Of a stretch of 59,373 nt of DNA, positions 17,596 to 27,301 are shown piece by piece. This DNA is from Bacteroides sp. GTDB lineage: Bacteria > Bacteroidota > Bacteroidia > Bacteroidales > Bacteroidaceae. The DNA lies in the NCBI GenBank assembly GCA_017471925.1, contig JAFURM010000054.1, positions 1 to 59,373 of the forward strand, written 5' to 3'. The stretch's first letter is position 1; each line of letters begins with the position of its first letter. A program made the translations under genes and the position numbers. A model generated the notes under the pieces. It saw only the letters and a list, made by a program, of their open reading frames with translations, ran no database searches and was not told the origin of the DNA.

Positions 17596-19671
17596 TTATT
17601 TAATGGTGAATACCAGTACGTCTGCAGTGGGGATGGTGGCCTGTCCTATCAGAATCTCGGCTCCGTCGGGCAGGTCGAAGGTGTAGGGCCTGTCGCTGTA
17701 GTTCATCACGATGCCGAATCCGTTGCGATACTCCATGGTCACGCCGTAAGGCAGTTCGCGGACGGGGATGCCCGCTTCGGCATAGAGTTTCTTCAGCACC
17801 GTCTTCTCCAGCTTGCCGTCCTTGCTGTCTACACCTATATATATTATAGTACCTTTGCCCAATCGTCGCTTGGTGACGGCCGGCTTGCCTTCATAGAACT
17901 CCCGAGTATAGGTGGCCCACACTTCGGACTCCTTGCCGGGCTTCAGTATCTCGCCCCAGGTGTTCCAGTCATATTCCTGCCCGTCCATCACCACCGTGCC
18001 CGGTTCTTCGGGCAGCAACAGGTCATAGAACTCCATCTCGTTACCCGTAAGGTCGTTGATGAGTGCGCCGAAAGGCTGTTCGGGCAGTCGGCCGTAGCGG
18101 TCCTTGTGGCCTGTACGGCAGGTGAGCACCAGGTTGCCGCCCTGCTTTACGTAGGTCGTCCAGCGTGCCACGAGTGCCTCGTCGGCCATCTGATAGGCCG
18201 GTGCGATGACCATCGGATAGTCCGTCAGCTCTTTGCTCTCATCGATGAAGTCCACCGGCGCACCGAAGCCTTTCAGTGTGCGGTAGTATTTGTCCACGTG
18301 GCCCAGGGTGCTCCAGGTGTGGTTCTGCTTCTGTCTTTCCATGCTCCAGGAGTTCTCGTGATTGAAGAGGATGGCCGTGCGGCGGGCCGTGTAGTCGGCC
18401 GGTTTCGCTTCGCGTTTGGCGCACTTGCCTCGCAGCTGTTTGATTTCCTTCATGAACTGCTCATATTCTCGTCCGCCCGGTGTCACCGTTACACCGTCGG
18501 TGCCCACGATGCCATAGTGGTATTGCTCGGTGCCATAGAGCGGCTGGCGGTAGCGATAGGTGCAGATGAAGTCGCTGCCTCCGGCAAACACGCTCCACAA
18601 CCACAGGCGCACGGCTCCCGGCAAGGGCTGGGGATTGATGCTGCCCCAGTTTACCTGTCCGGGCTGCAGCTCCATGACGCCATAGGTACCCTGTATGGGG
18701 CGGAAGAAGTCATTGGCCATGGCGATGCGCAGCGGGTTGCCCACGCGGTAGCCCCTGCGGCCTATGCCCTCGTTGTCGCCATAGACCATGTAGCGCGTAT
18801 AGCTCTGGAAGTCCAGCTCCCGGCTGCCGCCGATGTGTCCCTCTTCATAGTTGGGGATGTAGTTGGTCGTCACCCATTGGTTCTTGGCATATCGCTTGAT
18901 GAGGCGGCACTGCTCGTTCAGGAAGTCATTGGTCTGCAGGGCGGCGAAACGCCTGTAGTCCAGAATCTGATGGTGATTCATGAACATCTGTGCCGTCTTG
19001 GGGAGTGTGATTTCCCCGAAGTCGGCGTAGACCTCGCTCCAGAAAGCCGTGCCCCAGGCAGCGTTCAGGGCCTGGATGTCGTCGTTGTACTTCCGGCGCA
19101 GGAACTCCCTGAAGCCGGCCTCGGCCTCAAGGTTATAGTCGAACTGCACGGCCGGTTCGTTGTCCAGCTGCCATCCGATGATGCGCTTGTCGTTGCCATA
19201 GTGGCGGGCCAGCTGCTCTATCATGCGGTAGGCCAGCTTGCGGTAGAGCGGTGAGGCAAAGGAGGCGTGCTGGCGGGCACCGTGGTCAAGGACGGTGCCG
19301 TCCTCCTGCCTGATGAGAATCTCCGGATATTTACGGCTGAGCCACACCGGCGGTGTAGCTGTAGAGGTACACATGATGACCTTCAGGTCGTGCTTGTCGG
19401 CCAGTGCCACCACACGGTCCAGCCAGGCAAAGTCATACTCGCCTTCGCGCGGCTCTAATTGTGCCCAGGCAAACTCGGCCAGGTGAATGAACTCAAAGCC
19501 CAGGTCGTGTATCTGCTTGAGGTCACGCTCCCATTGGCTTTCGTTCCAATGCTCGGGATAGTAGTACACTCCGGTCAAGGTGAGATCTTTGTCGCGGAAC
19601 CAGGGGCCTCCGGCCTGCAACACAGAGACGGTCAGACTCAGGATGGCTGATAAGATGATGCTCTTTTTCAT
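17596..19671 (-). CDS. GH42-family beta-galactosidase
   Basis: This secreted enzyme should release beta-galactose from galactan side chains of rhamnogalacturonan. Numbered from the start at 19671, a signal peptide ends near LQAGG, the acid/base Glu lies in WQLDNEP (about residue 172) and the nucleophile Glu in GVMELQPGQVNWG (about residue 334). The YYYPEHWNESQWERDL segment opens the GH42 TIM barrel. Length 691 is normal. It is first of three genes (GH42, PL22/PL11, GH105) with gaps of about 8 bases, forming a small rhamnogalacturonan-I operon. No SusC/SusD pair or regulator is next to it. Confidence 0.93.
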   Translation of the reverse strand: MKKSIILSAILSLTVSVLQAGGPWFRDKDLTLTGVYYYPEHWNESQWERDLKQIHDLGFEFIHLAEFAWAQLEPREGEYDFAWLDRVVALADKHDLKVIMCTSTATPPVWLSRKYPEILIRQEDGTVLDHGARQHASFASPLYRKLAYRMIEQLARHYGNDKRIIGWQLDNEPAVQFDYNLEAEAGFREFLRRKYNDDIQALNAAWGTAFWSEVYADFGEITLPKTAQMFMNHHQILDYRRFAALQTNDFLNEQCRLIKRYAKNQWVTTNYIPNYEEGHIGGSRELDFQSYTRYMVYGDNEGIGRRGYRVGNPLRIAMANDFFRPIQGTYGVMELQPGQVNWGSINPQPLPGAVRLWLWSVFAGGSDFICTYRYRQPLYGTEQYHYGIVGTDGVTVTPGGREYEQFMKEIKQLRGKCAKREAKPADYTARRTAILFNHENSWSMERQKQNHTWSTLGHVDKYYRTLKGFGAPVDFIDESKELTDYPMVIAPAYQMADEALVARWTTYVKQGGNLVLTCRTGHKDRYGRLPEQPFGALINDLTGNEMEFYDLLLPEEPGTVVMDGQEYDWNTWGEILKPGKESEVWATYTREFYEGKPAVTKRRLGKGTIIYIGVDSKDGKLEKTVLKKLYAEAGIPVRELPYGVTMEYRNGFGIVMNYSDRPYTFDLPDGAEILIGQATIPTADVLVFTIK

Positions 19672-19714
19672 ACGTATGTCGATTTGATAGTGTTTCAAGG
19701 TTGGCAATGCCCTG

Positions 19715-19722
19715 CAAAGGTA
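19715..19722 (-). promoter_or_regulatory. -7 box of the GH42 operon
   Basis: TACCTTTG on the minus strand fits TAnnTTTG and lies about 45 bases before the GH42 start. A TTTG lies upstream, but with a spacer of only 16 bases. Confidence 0.45.
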
Positions 19723-19854
19723 AGCCTTAAATCCCTATCAAAGTCTGTAAAAGCATCCATTACTATGTAATATCGTACATTTATTCCGGTTCGCACACCT
19801 TTTGGCCCTCATCGTCGGCCCCTTTGGCGATAATCGTCGGGAGCTTTGGCGGGG

Positions 19855-19898
19855 CGTGCCGCATCGTTTTCTTCAACGTGCCGCATCGTTTCCTTCGA
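19855..19898. repeat. Two direct copies of a 22-bp repeat
   Basis: CGTGCCGCATCGTTTtCTTC (19855) and CGTGCCGCATCGTTTcCTTC (19877) occur in tandem with period 22, just beyond the ispE stop. The surrounding 19790-19855 is GC-rich and has further CATCGTCGG-like words. Confidence 0.7.
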
Positions 19899-19912
19899 TG
19901 CGTCGCTTCGGG

Positions 19913-20737
19913 TCACAGCCTGCCGCAGAAGACAAACGCCTTGTCGCCGAAGTCGGCAGGAGGGACAACGGCTCCGGGGGCGAAGAGGCCGAAGACCGAG
20001 GAGCCGGAACCGCTCATGGCAGCATAGAGGGCCCCCATCTGATAGAGGGTCTCCTTGATGGCCCCTATGGCGGGATATTGGGGGAAGACACTCTCTTCGA
20101 AGTCATTCGTCATGGTCTCTCTCCACTGCTCTATAGGGAGGGTGACGATTTCCTTCAGGGAGACCTTGGGGCGGCGCGGCGTGATGCGGGCAAAAGCCTC
20201 ACGGGTGGAGACGAAAATGTCCGGCTTCACCAGCAGCAACTGATAGCCTTGCAGGGAGAGGGTGATGGGGGAGAAGATGTTGCCGATGCCCTCGGCATAG
20301 GTGGGACGGTTCTTGATGAAGAAGGCACAGTCTGCGCCCAGACGGGCGGCATACTCCTCCAGACGTTCGTCCGTGAGTTGCAGGGCGAAGGTCTCGTTCA
20401 ATGCTTTCAGCATGAAGGCGGCATCTGCCGAACCGCCTCCCAGCCCGGCACCCGAAGGCAGACGCTTGTGCAGGTGAATCTCCACGGGTGGCAGGCCCAG
20501 CTCTTCGTCCAGCATGCGGTAGGCTCTCACCACGAGGTTCTTCTCGGGGTCGCCTGCTATCTCCAGGCCGCTCTGGTGCAGGAGGCACTTCCCGTCGCCC
20601 TTGCGGAGGGGCGTTATCTCCAGGGCATCGCTCACGGGGATGGGATAGAAGATGGTCTCCAGGTTGTGATAGCCGTCGGGCCGTTTCTCGGTGATGTTCA
20701 GGCCCAGGTTTATCTTGGCGTTGGGAAAGGTAATCAT
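19913..20737 (-). CDS. ispE: 4-diphosphocytidyl-2-C-methyl-D-erythritol kinase
   Basis: IspE is a GHMP kinase that phosphorylates CDP-methylerythritol in the non-mevalonate isoprenoid pathway. The N-terminal [20 protein letters not shown], the ATP loop [16 protein letters not shown] and the C-terminal [12 protein letters not shown] motif are all in place. The 274 residues are the usual length. It is divergent from dnaB and shares the 217-bp spacer. No close partner gene is seen downstream. Confidence 0.96.
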   Translation of the reverse strand: MITFPNAKINLGLNITEKRPDGYHNLETIFYPIPVSDALEITPLRKGDGKCLLHQSGLEIAGDPEKNLVVRAYRMLDEELGLPPVEIHLHKRLPSGAGLGGGSADAAFMLKALNETFALQLTDERLEEYAARLGADCAFFIKNRPTYAEGIGNIFSPITLSLQGYQLLLVKPDIFVSTREAFARITPRRPKVSLKEIVTLPIEQWRETMTNDFEESVFPQYPAIGAIKETLYQMGALYAAMSGSGSSVFGLFAPGAVVPPADFGDKAFVFCGRL

Positions 20738-20870
20738 AATCGCTTCATGCTTTTAAAGGGTTGGACAATGGGGAGGCTCCCTGCAGACGGGCTGCAGCGT
20801 CTCCTCGCGCTATTCGGCGGACAAAGTTAATGAAACTGTTCATAATAGAGGGAAAAAATGTAGCCGTTTT

Positions 20871-20903
20871 ATTGCCGGTGGCAGATAAAAAGCCCTATCT
20901 TTG
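20871..20903 (+). promoter_or_regulatory. Promoter of dnaB
   Basis: ATTG (20871-20874), a 21-base spacer and TATCTTTG (20896-20903) match the Bacteroides consensus and lie about 50 bases upstream of the dnaB start. Confidence 0.75.
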
Positions 20904-20954
20904 CCCTCCCCTTTAGGGAAGATAACCATTAAGAACCGATAACACAGCAGCAAG

Positions 20955-22520
20955 ATGGCAAAGAAAGGAACATACGCCACATCGAAAAGCAAGGCCACAC
21001 AACCCGTGACCGACTATGGACGCATACAGCCGCAAGCCCCCGAACTGGAGGAGGCGGTGCTGGGTGCCCTGATGATAGAAAGAGACGCCTATTCACTGGT
21101 GAGCGAGATTCTCCGTCCGGAGTCTTTCTATGAACACCGGCACCAACTGATCTATGCGGCCATTACCGACCTGGCCATCAACCAGAAGCCGGTGGACATC
21201 CTTACCGTGAAGGAGCAGCTGGCCAAACGGGGCGACCTGGAAGAGGTGGGCGGACCCTTCTACATCACTCAGCTCAGCAGCCGCGTAGCCTCTTCGGCTC
21301 ACATCGAATACCACGCCCGCATCATTGCACAGAAAGCTTTGGCACGGCAGCTCATTACCTATTCCAGCGTCATACAGAGCAAGGCGTTCGACGAAACGCT
21401 CGACGTCGATGACCTGATGCAGGAAGCGGAGGGAAAGCTCTTCGAGATTTCCCAACAGAACATGAAAAAGGACTATACACAGATAAACCCCGTCATCGAA
21501 GAGGCCACGAAACTGATTCATAAGGCGGCCGCACGTACAGACGGTCTCAGTGGCCTGGAGACGGGATTCACCAAGCTGGACAAGATAACCTCCGGATGGC
21601 AGAATTCCGACCTCATCATCATCGCCGCGCGTCCGGCCATGGGTAAGACGGCCTTCGTGCTCTCCATGGCGAAGAACATCGCGGTGAACTTCCACAATCC
21701 CGTGGCCCTGTTCTCACTCGAAATGAGCAACGTGCAGTTGGTGAACCGTCTCATCTCCAATGTCTGCGAGATTCCCAGCAGCAAGATAAAGAGCGGACAA
21801 CTGGCCGACTACGAGTGGCAGCAACTGGACTACAAGCTGCGCGACCTGATAGATGCCCCCCTCTACGTAGACGATACCCCTTCGCTCTCCGTATTCGAAC
21901 TGCGCACGAAGGCCCGCCGCCTGGTGCGCGAACATGGCGTGAAGGTCATCATCATTGACTACCTGCAGCTGATGAACGCCAGCGGCATGTCCTTCGGAAG
22001 CCGTCAGGAAGAGGTGAGCACCATTTCGCGTTCGCTGAAGGGTCTGGCCAAGGAACTGAACATCCCCATCATCGCCCTGTCACAGCTGAACCGTGGCCTG
22101 GAGAGCCGCGAAGGCAACGAAGGCAAGCGTCCCCAGCTGAGCGACCTCCGCGAGTCGGGTGCCATTGAGCAGGATGCCGATATGGTGTGCTTCATCCATC
22201 GTCCCGAATACTTCAAGATATACGAAGACGAGAAGGGACGCGACCTGCGCGGCAAGGCCGAGTTCATCATAGCCAAGCACCGTAACGGTGCCGTGGACAC
22301 CGTATTGCTGCGTTTCAGGGGCGAGTACACGCGCTTTTCCAATGAAGAGGACGACTTTATCCCGACACCTACGGAAGGAGGAGGGGCCGCCTTCGGTTCG
22401 CGCATGAATGCTCCGGTGGGTGCACCCGCCACGCCGCCTCCCCCTTCGCCTGCCGACTACTATACGCAGAGCGACAATCCCTTTGGCGGTGTAGGCTCCG
22501 ACGGTCCTCTCCCTTTCTGA
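20955..22520 (+). CDS. dnaB: Replicative DNA helicase
   Basis: DnaB is the hexameric ring helicase that unwinds DNA ahead of the replication fork. Its N-terminal domain (about 25-130) starts with PQAPELEEAVLGALM, and the RecA-like domain (about 190-470) holds the Walker A segment ARPAMGKTAF, the ALFSLEMS motif, Walker B VIIIDYLQLM and the late AKHRNGAVDTVLLRF. Length 521 is typical for the phylum, with a Pro/Gly-rich C-terminal tail. It is transcribed alone, away from ispE. No intein is present. Confidence 0.97.
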   Translation: MAKKGTYATSKSKATQPVTDYGRIQPQAPELEEAVLGALMIERDAYSLVSEILRPESFYEHRHQLIYAAITDLAINQKPVDILTVKEQLAKRGDLEEVGGPFYITQLSSRVASSAHIEYHARIIAQKALARQLITYSSVIQSKAFDETLDVDDLMQEAEGKLFEISQQNMKKDYTQINPVIEEATKLIHKAAARTDGLSGLETGFTKLDKITSGWQNSDLIIIAARPAMGKTAFVLSMAKNIAVNFHNPVALFSLEMSNVQLVNRLISNVCEIPSSKIKSGQLADYEWQQLDYKLRDLIDAPLYVDDTPSLSVFELRTKARRLVREHGVKVIIIDYLQLMNASGMSFGSRQEEVSTISRSLKGLAKELNIPIIALSQLNRGLESREGNEGKRPQLSDLRESGAIEQDADMVCFIHRPEYFKIYEDEKGRDLRGKAEFIIAKHRNGAVDTVLLRFRGEYTRFSNEEDDFIPTPTEGGGAAFGSRMNAPVGAPATPPPPSPADYYTQSDNPFGGVGSDGPLPF

Positions 22521-22583
22521 CCACTGATGCACATGGACAGCGGAAGGCTCACCTCCTGTCCCGCCGTTGCCCTTCTGATAACC

Positions 22584-22618
22584 CGATGCCCGATGCGTCA
22601 TACATGCGTCGGGCATCG
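22584..22618 (+). terminator. Hairpin after dnaB
   Basis: CGATGCCCGA pairs with TCGGGCATCG about 65 bases after the dnaB stop. There is no T-run, and its right arm overlaps the first unit of the 23-bp repeat, so it may be part of that repeat instead of a terminator. Confidence 0.35.
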
Positions 22619-22700
22619 TCCGTATAGGGCACAGGGCATTGCCTGTATAGGGCATGAGTCATCGTCCGTATAGGGCAGGGAGCATCGTCTGCATGAAGCA
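22613..22700. repeat. Four tandem units of a degenerate 23-bp repeat
   Basis: Units starting at 22613, 22636, 22659 and 22682 follow the pattern GCATYGTCYGTATAGGGCA with an exact 23-base period. A related array with the same period lies at 51183-51237. The 342-bp gap between dnaB and proS contains this array, the hairpin and the proS promoter, and no gene. Confidence 0.75.
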
Positions 22701-22791
22701 ATGGCAACCGCTTCGGCATGTTTTCCCCCCTTATCCCTACGGGTGTGCAAGTTTTTGCCTGCAAAACGTCGGCTATTTGCAGGCTTTTTCC

Positions 22792-22799
22792 TAACTTTG
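22792..22799 (+). promoter_or_regulatory. -7 box upstream of proS
   Basis: TAACTTTG fits the -7 consensus and lies about 65 bases before proS. No well-spaced -33 box is seen. Confidence 0.5.
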
Positions 22800-22862
22800 C
22801 ACCCTGTTATGTATTATATATAATAGGTGTATTGACAAAGACAAACTTAAACTCAAGATAAA

Positions 22863-24356
22863 ATGGCAGTAGAATTAAAAGACCTCACCAAGCGCAGCGA
22901 GAACTATTCGCAGTGGTACAATGAATTGGTGGTGAAGGCCGACTTGGCTGAGCAGTCGGCCGTGCGTGGATGTATGGTTATAAAGCCCTACGGATACGCC
23001 ATCTGGGAGAAGATGCAGCGTCAGCTGGATGACATGTTCAAAGCGACAGGACACGTGAACGCCTACTTCCCCTTGCTCATCCCGAAGTCCTTCCTGAGCC
23101 GCGAAGCCGAACATGTAGAGGGCTTTGCCAAAGAGTGTGCCGTGGTGACCCACCATCGTCTGAAGAATGCGCCCGACGGCAGTGGGGTCATCGTAGACCC
23201 CGAAGCCAAGCTGGAGGAGGAACTGATTATACGTCCCACGTCGGAGACTATTATATGGAACACCTATAAAAACTGGATCAACTCCTATCGCGACCTGCCC
23301 ATCCTGTGCAACCAATGGGCCAACGTGATGCGGTGGGAAATGCGCACCCGCCTCTTCCTGCGCACGGCAGAGTTCCTGTGGCAGGAGGGACATACGGCCC
23401 ACGCTACCCGCGAAGAGGCCGAGACTGAGGTAGTGAAGATGATTAACGTCTATGCCGACTTTGCCGAGAAATACATGGCGATGCCCGTAGTGAAGGGTGT
23501 GAAGAGCCCCAACGAACGCTTCGCCGGTGCCCTCGATACCTACACCATCGAGGCCATGATGCAGGACGGCAAGGCCCTGCAAAGCGGAACCTCCCACTTC
23601 CTTGGACAGAACTTCGCCAAAGCGTTTGATGTGCAGTTCGTCAACAAAGAGAACAAACTGGAATATGTATGGGCCACGTCGTGGGGCGTCTCTACACGCC
23701 TGATGGGTGCCCTTATCATGACCCACAGCGATGACAACGGTCTGGTGCTGCCGCCCCACTTGGCACCCATCCAGGTGGTTATCGTACCCATCTACAAGAA
23801 CGCCGAGATGCTGGCCAAGATTGACGAGAAGGTGGCAGGCATCGTGGAACGTCTGAAGGCACTGGGCATCAGCGTGAAGTATGACAACGCCGATAACAAG
23901 CGTCCCGGCTTCAAGTTTGCCGACTATGAGGTGAAAGGTGTGCCTGTGCGTCTCGTGATGGGAGGCCGCGACCTGGAGAACAACACGATGGAGGTGATGC
24001 GCCGCGACACGCTGGAGAAGGAGACCCGCTCCTGCGACGGCATCGAAGAATACGTAAAGAACCTGCTCGAAGAGATTCAGGCCAACATCTACAAGAAGGC
24101 ACTGGACTATCGCAACAGCCGCATCACGACGGTGGACAGTTACGACGAGTTCAAAGAGAAGATAGAAGAGGGCGGATTCATCATGGCCCACTGGGACGGC
24201 ACTCCCGAGACGGAGGAGAAGATAAAGGAAGAGACCAAGGCTACCATCCGCTGCATTCCGCTGGAGTCTCTCGTACCCGGAGACAAGGAGCCGGGCAAGT
24301 GCATGGTGACGGGCAAGCCTTCCAAGTGCCGCGTCGTCTTCGCACGCGCTTATTGA
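22863..24356 (+). CDS. proS: Prolyl-tRNA synthetase (archaeal/eukaryotic-like form)
   Basis: ProS charges tRNA-Pro with proline. The class II motifs are visible: [11 protein letters not shown] and the motif-2 region [20 protein letters not shown], then the anticodon-binding domain after about residue 300 ([13 protein letters not shown]) and the C-terminal zinc-like domain ending in a Tyr (FARAY). The 497 residues and the lack of an editing insert mark the short archaeal/eukaryotic type used by Bacteroidales. A clear terminator hairpin follows. A 496-residue antisense frame here is an artefact of codon bias. Confidence 0.96.
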   Translation: MAVELKDLTKRSENYSQWYNELVVKADLAEQSAVRGCMVIKPYGYAIWEKMQRQLDDMFKATGHVNAYFPLLIPKSFLSREAEHVEGFAKECAVVTHHRLKNAPDGSGVIVDPEAKLEEELIIRPTSETIIWNTYKNWINSYRDLPILCNQWANVMRWEMRTRLFLRTAEFLWQEGHTAHATREEAETEVVKMINVYADFAEKYMAMPVVKGVKSPNERFAGALDTYTIEAMMQDGKALQSGTSHFLGQNFAKAFDVQFVNKENKLEYVWATSWGVSTRLMGALIMTHSDDNGLVLPPHLAPIQVVIVPIYKNAEMLAKIDEKVAGIVERLKALGISVKYDNADNKRPGFKFADYEVKGVPVRLVMGGRDLENNTMEVMRRDTLEKETRSCDGIEEYVKNLLEEIQANIYKKALDYRNSRITTVDSYDEFKEKIEEGGFIMAHWDGTPETEEKIKEETKATIRCIPLESLVPGDKEPGKCMVTGKPSKCRVVFARAY

Positions 24357-24439
24357 TGGCCGCACGGAGGAGACTCCGCCCCGTCATGAAGATGTCACTC
24401 TCCTGACATCCTGCCGACATGCCGACGGCGCATATTTGC

Positions 24440-24487
24440 AACAGCTTTCATTCCCCTACAGCAAACAAACGGGGGATGGAAGCTGTT
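24440..24487 (+). terminator. Terminator after proS
   Basis: AACAGCTTTCATTCCCC pairs, with two mismatches, with GGGGGATGGAAGCTGTT, followed by TATTATTG. It lies between proS and the glycosyltransferase gene, 25 bases before the latter's start. Confidence 0.6.
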
Positions 24488-24512
24488 TATTATTGCAAAC
24501 TACTGCTCGTTT

Positions 24513-25685
24513 ATGAAATGCTTGTTTATCGTTCAAGGAGAGGGACGCGGCCACCTGACACAGGCCATCAGCATGGAGGAGGAACTGCGTCGCAACGGAC
24601 ATGAGGTGGTGGAGATTCTCGTGGGCAGGAGCAGCTTCAGGCAGCTGCCCGCCTTCTTCGTGCAGGCTGTCCATGCACCCATAGGACACTTCCTTAGTCC
24701 CAACTTCCTGCCCGCACCCGCCAACGGACGGGTGAACCTGTGGCGCAGCGTGTGCTATAACCTGAAACACCTCGCCGCCTATGCCGGCAGTCTGGCCTAC
24801 CTGAACCGACGCATCCGGGAGAGTGGGGCAGAGGTGGTGGTGAACTTCTACGAACTGCTCACCGGACTGACCTATCTGCTCTATCGTCCCTCAGTACCCC
24901 AGGTCTGCATCGGCCATCAGTATCTCTTTCTGCATCGCGACTTTGAGTTCCCCTCGCATGGACGCTTCTCGCTGCTCATGCTGCGCCTCTTCACCCGCCT
25001 CACTTGCCTGGGAGCCAGAGAGAGACTGGCGCTCTCCTTTCGCGAAATGGCGGATGACAGCAAGCGTCGGGTGCGAGTGTTGCCCCCCTTGTTGCGCAAG
25101 GAGGTCTTTGCCTGCAAGGCTACGGGCGGTGACTATCTGCATGGCTATATGGTGAATGCCGGCTTCGGCGAGAGCGTCAGGGCGTGGCATGAGGCCCATC
25201 GTGACGTGCCCCTCCACTTCTTCTGGGACAAGCAGGGAGCGGCCGAGGAGACCTCGGTGGACGAGACCCTCTGCTTTCATCAGATTGACGATGTGAAATT
25301 CCTGCGCTACATGGCAGGCTGCAGGGCCTATGCCACGACGGCCGGCTTCGAGTCGGTATGCGAAGCCATGTATCTGGGCAAGCCGTTGCTGATGGTGCCC
25401 GTACACATTGAGCAAGACTGCAATGCACACGATGCCGTCAGAACCGGTGCTGGCATTACGGACTGCACCTTCAATCTGCAGCGTCTGCTCGCCTTTGCCG
25501 ACGGCTATCGTCCCGATTCCCGCTTCCGACAGTGGGCAGAGAGTGGGGTGGGGCGCGTCAGGCAGTGTATAGAAAGGGTTGCTAAAGCTCCTTCAGCAGG
25601 ATATCCGTGTTGTTCAGATAGGCTTCCCGTGCCTCCATCAGTGTCTTCCATTCCTGTCCGAACTCCTGTTCACGGTCTATCTTGA
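24513..25685 (+). CDS. MurG/GT28-like glycosyltransferase
   Basis: The 390-residue protein has the two-Rossmann (GT-B) layout of MurG and related transferases. The N-terminal loop IVQGEGRGHLTQAISM is the glycine-rich acceptor or nucleotide loop, and the C-terminal half has the donor-binding segment TTAGFESVCEAMYLGKPLLM. Donor and acceptor cannot be named. The last 34 residues overlap, on the opposite strand, the end of the YihY gene and look like antisense of it, so the natural end of the fold may be near residue 356. The gene is convergent with its right-hand neighbour. Confidence 0.8.
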   Translation: MKCLFIVQGEGRGHLTQAISMEEELRRNGHEVVEILVGRSSFRQLPAFFVQAVHAPIGHFLSPNFLPAPANGRVNLWRSVCYNLKHLAAYAGSLAYLNRRIRESGAEVVVNFYELLTGLTYLLYRPSVPQVCIGHQYLFLHRDFEFPSHGRFSLLMLRLFTRLTCLGARERLALSFREMADDSKRRVRVLPPLLRKEVFACKATGGDYLHGYMVNAGFGESVRAWHEAHRDVPLHFFWDKQGAAEETSVDETLCFHQIDDVKFLRYMAGCRAYATTAGFESVCEAMYLGKPLLMVPVHIEQDCNAHDAVRTGAGITDCTFNLQRLLAFADGYRPDSRFRQWAESGVGRVRQCIERVAKAPSAGYPCCSDRLPVPPSVSSIPVRTPVHGLS

Positions 25686-26898
25686 ACTCCTCTGAACCGT
25701 GGGTATAGAGCCTGTCTAACAGCATCCCCACCGTCAGTATGCCGATGTCTACGGAGGGCTGGTAGGCGATGTCCTCACTCTTCTCGTCGCTAACCACTTC
25801 GTGCAATACTTCCACCTCCTGCAGCTCATAGATAATCTGGTGGGTCAGCCGTATGGGTATCTGGCATGTCTCGGAAATCTCTTCGGCCGTGTATGGTTTC
25901 AGCCCTTGGGCAAAGCGCTTGCACACGAGCGACATGATCAGTATGCTCACGAAGTCACAATAGCGGTGGCTGATGTTCCGGGTATCTTTGTCGAAGCTGA
26001 AGTTACGTATATTCTGTCCGGCATAGGTCAGTTCGGCACCGAAGAGACAAATGGTCCATGAAATCTGCATCCACAGGAGGAACATGGGCAGGGCCGCAAA
26101 GCTGCCGTAGATGGCATTGTAGCGCGATACCCACAGCTGACTGCTGATGTAGAAGAACTGGAACGTCTGATAGGCCGTACCCGCAATGATGCCGGCCACC
26201 AAGGCATGCTTGAACTTCACCTTGGTGTTGGGCATGAAGATGTAGAGGCTCGTAAACATCAGCCAGGTGAACACAAAGGGAATCAGACGGATGAGAAACT
26301 TTCCGATGGGGGCAAGCAGGGTAAACCCTTCAATGTTCTTCACCATGGTACTCATGAAGATGGACAGACCGCCCGAGATGACGAGCAGGATGGGCATCAG
26401 CAACAGCATAGAGAAGTAGTCCGTTATCTTGCGATACATGCTGCGTTGCTTCTTCACCTGCCATATCTCGTTGAAGGTCATCTCCATGTTGTTCACCAGA
26501 TTCAGTACCGACCACAACAGCATGACCAGACCCACACCGATAAACACACCGCTCTTGGCCTGCGACAGATAGGAGTCTACGAACTGGAAGATGATCTCGG
26601 TAGTCTCTGTAGGCCCGCTGAACCCGCTCACTATCTGGCTCTCCAGAATGTTACCGAACCCGAACCCACGGGCTATGGCGAAGAGGATGGCCAGAATGGG
26701 CACGATGGCCAGCAGGGAGCTGTAGGTCAGGGCTGAGGCTTTGTTCACGATGCGGTCCTGCGCAAAGCGTTTGATGCAGAGGAAACAGGTCTTGATGATG
26801 GTATAGAGCGAGAAGGTCCGCTTGGTCACTTCATCTTCCGTGATGCGCCAGATGTCTTCGGTGAGAAACTTCCAGAGGGCTTTGATGCGGGTGTTCAT
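25582..26898 (-). CDS. YihY/BrkB-family membrane protein
   Basis: This 438-residue inner-membrane protein belongs to the YihY/UPF0761 family (once mis-called ribonuclease BN). About six transmembrane helices span residues 55-290, with the family's early segment NKASALTYSSLLAIVPILAI. The cytoplasmic C-terminal third (about 310-438) includes a winged-helix-like part (YTAEEISETCQIPIRLTHQI). Function is unknown; transport of small molecules has been suggested for relatives. Its 3' end overlaps the glycosyltransferase gene by 104 bp. Confidence 0.88.
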   Translation of the reverse strand: MNTRIKALWKFLTEDIWRITEDEVTKRTFSLYTIIKTCFLCIKRFAQDRIVNKASALTYSSLLAIVPILAILFAIARGFGFGNILESQIVSGFSGPTETTEIIFQFVDSYLSQAKSGVFIGVGLVMLLWSVLNLVNNMEMTFNEIWQVKKQRSMYRKITDYFSMLLLMPILLVISGGLSIFMSTMVKNIEGFTLLAPIGKFLIRLIPFVFTWLMFTSLYIFMPNTKVKFKHALVAGIIAGTAYQTFQFFYISSQLWVSRYNAIYGSFAALPMFLLWMQISWTICLFGAELTYAGQNIRNFSFDKDTRNISHRYCDFVSILIMSLVCKRFAQGLKPYTAEEISETCQIPIRLTHQIIYELQEVEVLHEVVSDEKSEDIAYQPSVDIGILTVGMLLDRLYTHGSEEFKIDREQEFGQEWKTLMEAREAYLNNTDILLKEL

Positions 26899-26934
26899 AT
26901 GTCTGCTTTGAAGGGTGATACAAAAAAATAAAAA

Positions 26935-27288
26935 GCAGTCAGCCTGTAAGCCGGGTTCTGTCCCTCTGTGTAGAGGTGCCTGTCATTTATCTGAGCCGAA
27001 TGTCACCAAGCGGCTTTAGCGGTCTACCCTCCGACATGGAGCGAGCAGCTCTCTTAGCGTCGGTTTACATGACCTTACAACTTCCAAGACGCACAGCCCT
27101 TGTGTCGCCACAAGACTGGTGGGCTCTTACCCCACCTTCTCACCCTTACCGCACGAGGCGGCGGTTGTTTTCTTCTGCGTTACTCCACCCTCGCGGACAG
27201 CTTTCTGTTAGGAAGTGGAATGCTCTGTGTTGCCCGGACTTTCCTCATGCACACGCGGTGCAGGCGACAAGCCGGCCAACTGCTTTCT
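26935..27288 (-). ncRNA. rnpB: RNase P RNA (bacterial type A)
   Basis: This is the catalytic RNA that trims the 5' ends of tRNA precursors. On the minus strand the conserved GAGGAAAGTCCGGGC (P4 5' side, CR-I) lies near the start, and ACAGAACCCGGCTTA (P4 3' side, CR-V) near the end. The two ends pair as P1 (AAAGCAGT/ACTGCTTT), and the RNA runs into a T-rich tract. About 354 nt is the normal length. The ends are estimated from P1 and the promoter. Confidence 0.96.
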
Positions 27289-27293
27289 ACGTG

Positions 27294-27301
27294 CAAAGAT
27301 A
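27294..27301 (-). promoter_or_regulatory. -7 box of rnpB
   Basis: TATCTTTG on the minus strand lies just before the estimated 5' end of the RNase P RNA. No clear TTTG -33 box is seen. Confidence 0.6.

Noticed and set aside
22613-22700. CRISPR array
   Set aside because: The 23-bp units are tandem without unique spacers, and no cas genes are present.
22875-24365. A 496-codon open frame antisense to proS
   Set aside because: It mirrors proS exactly, has no family features, and arises from the codon bias of the real gene.
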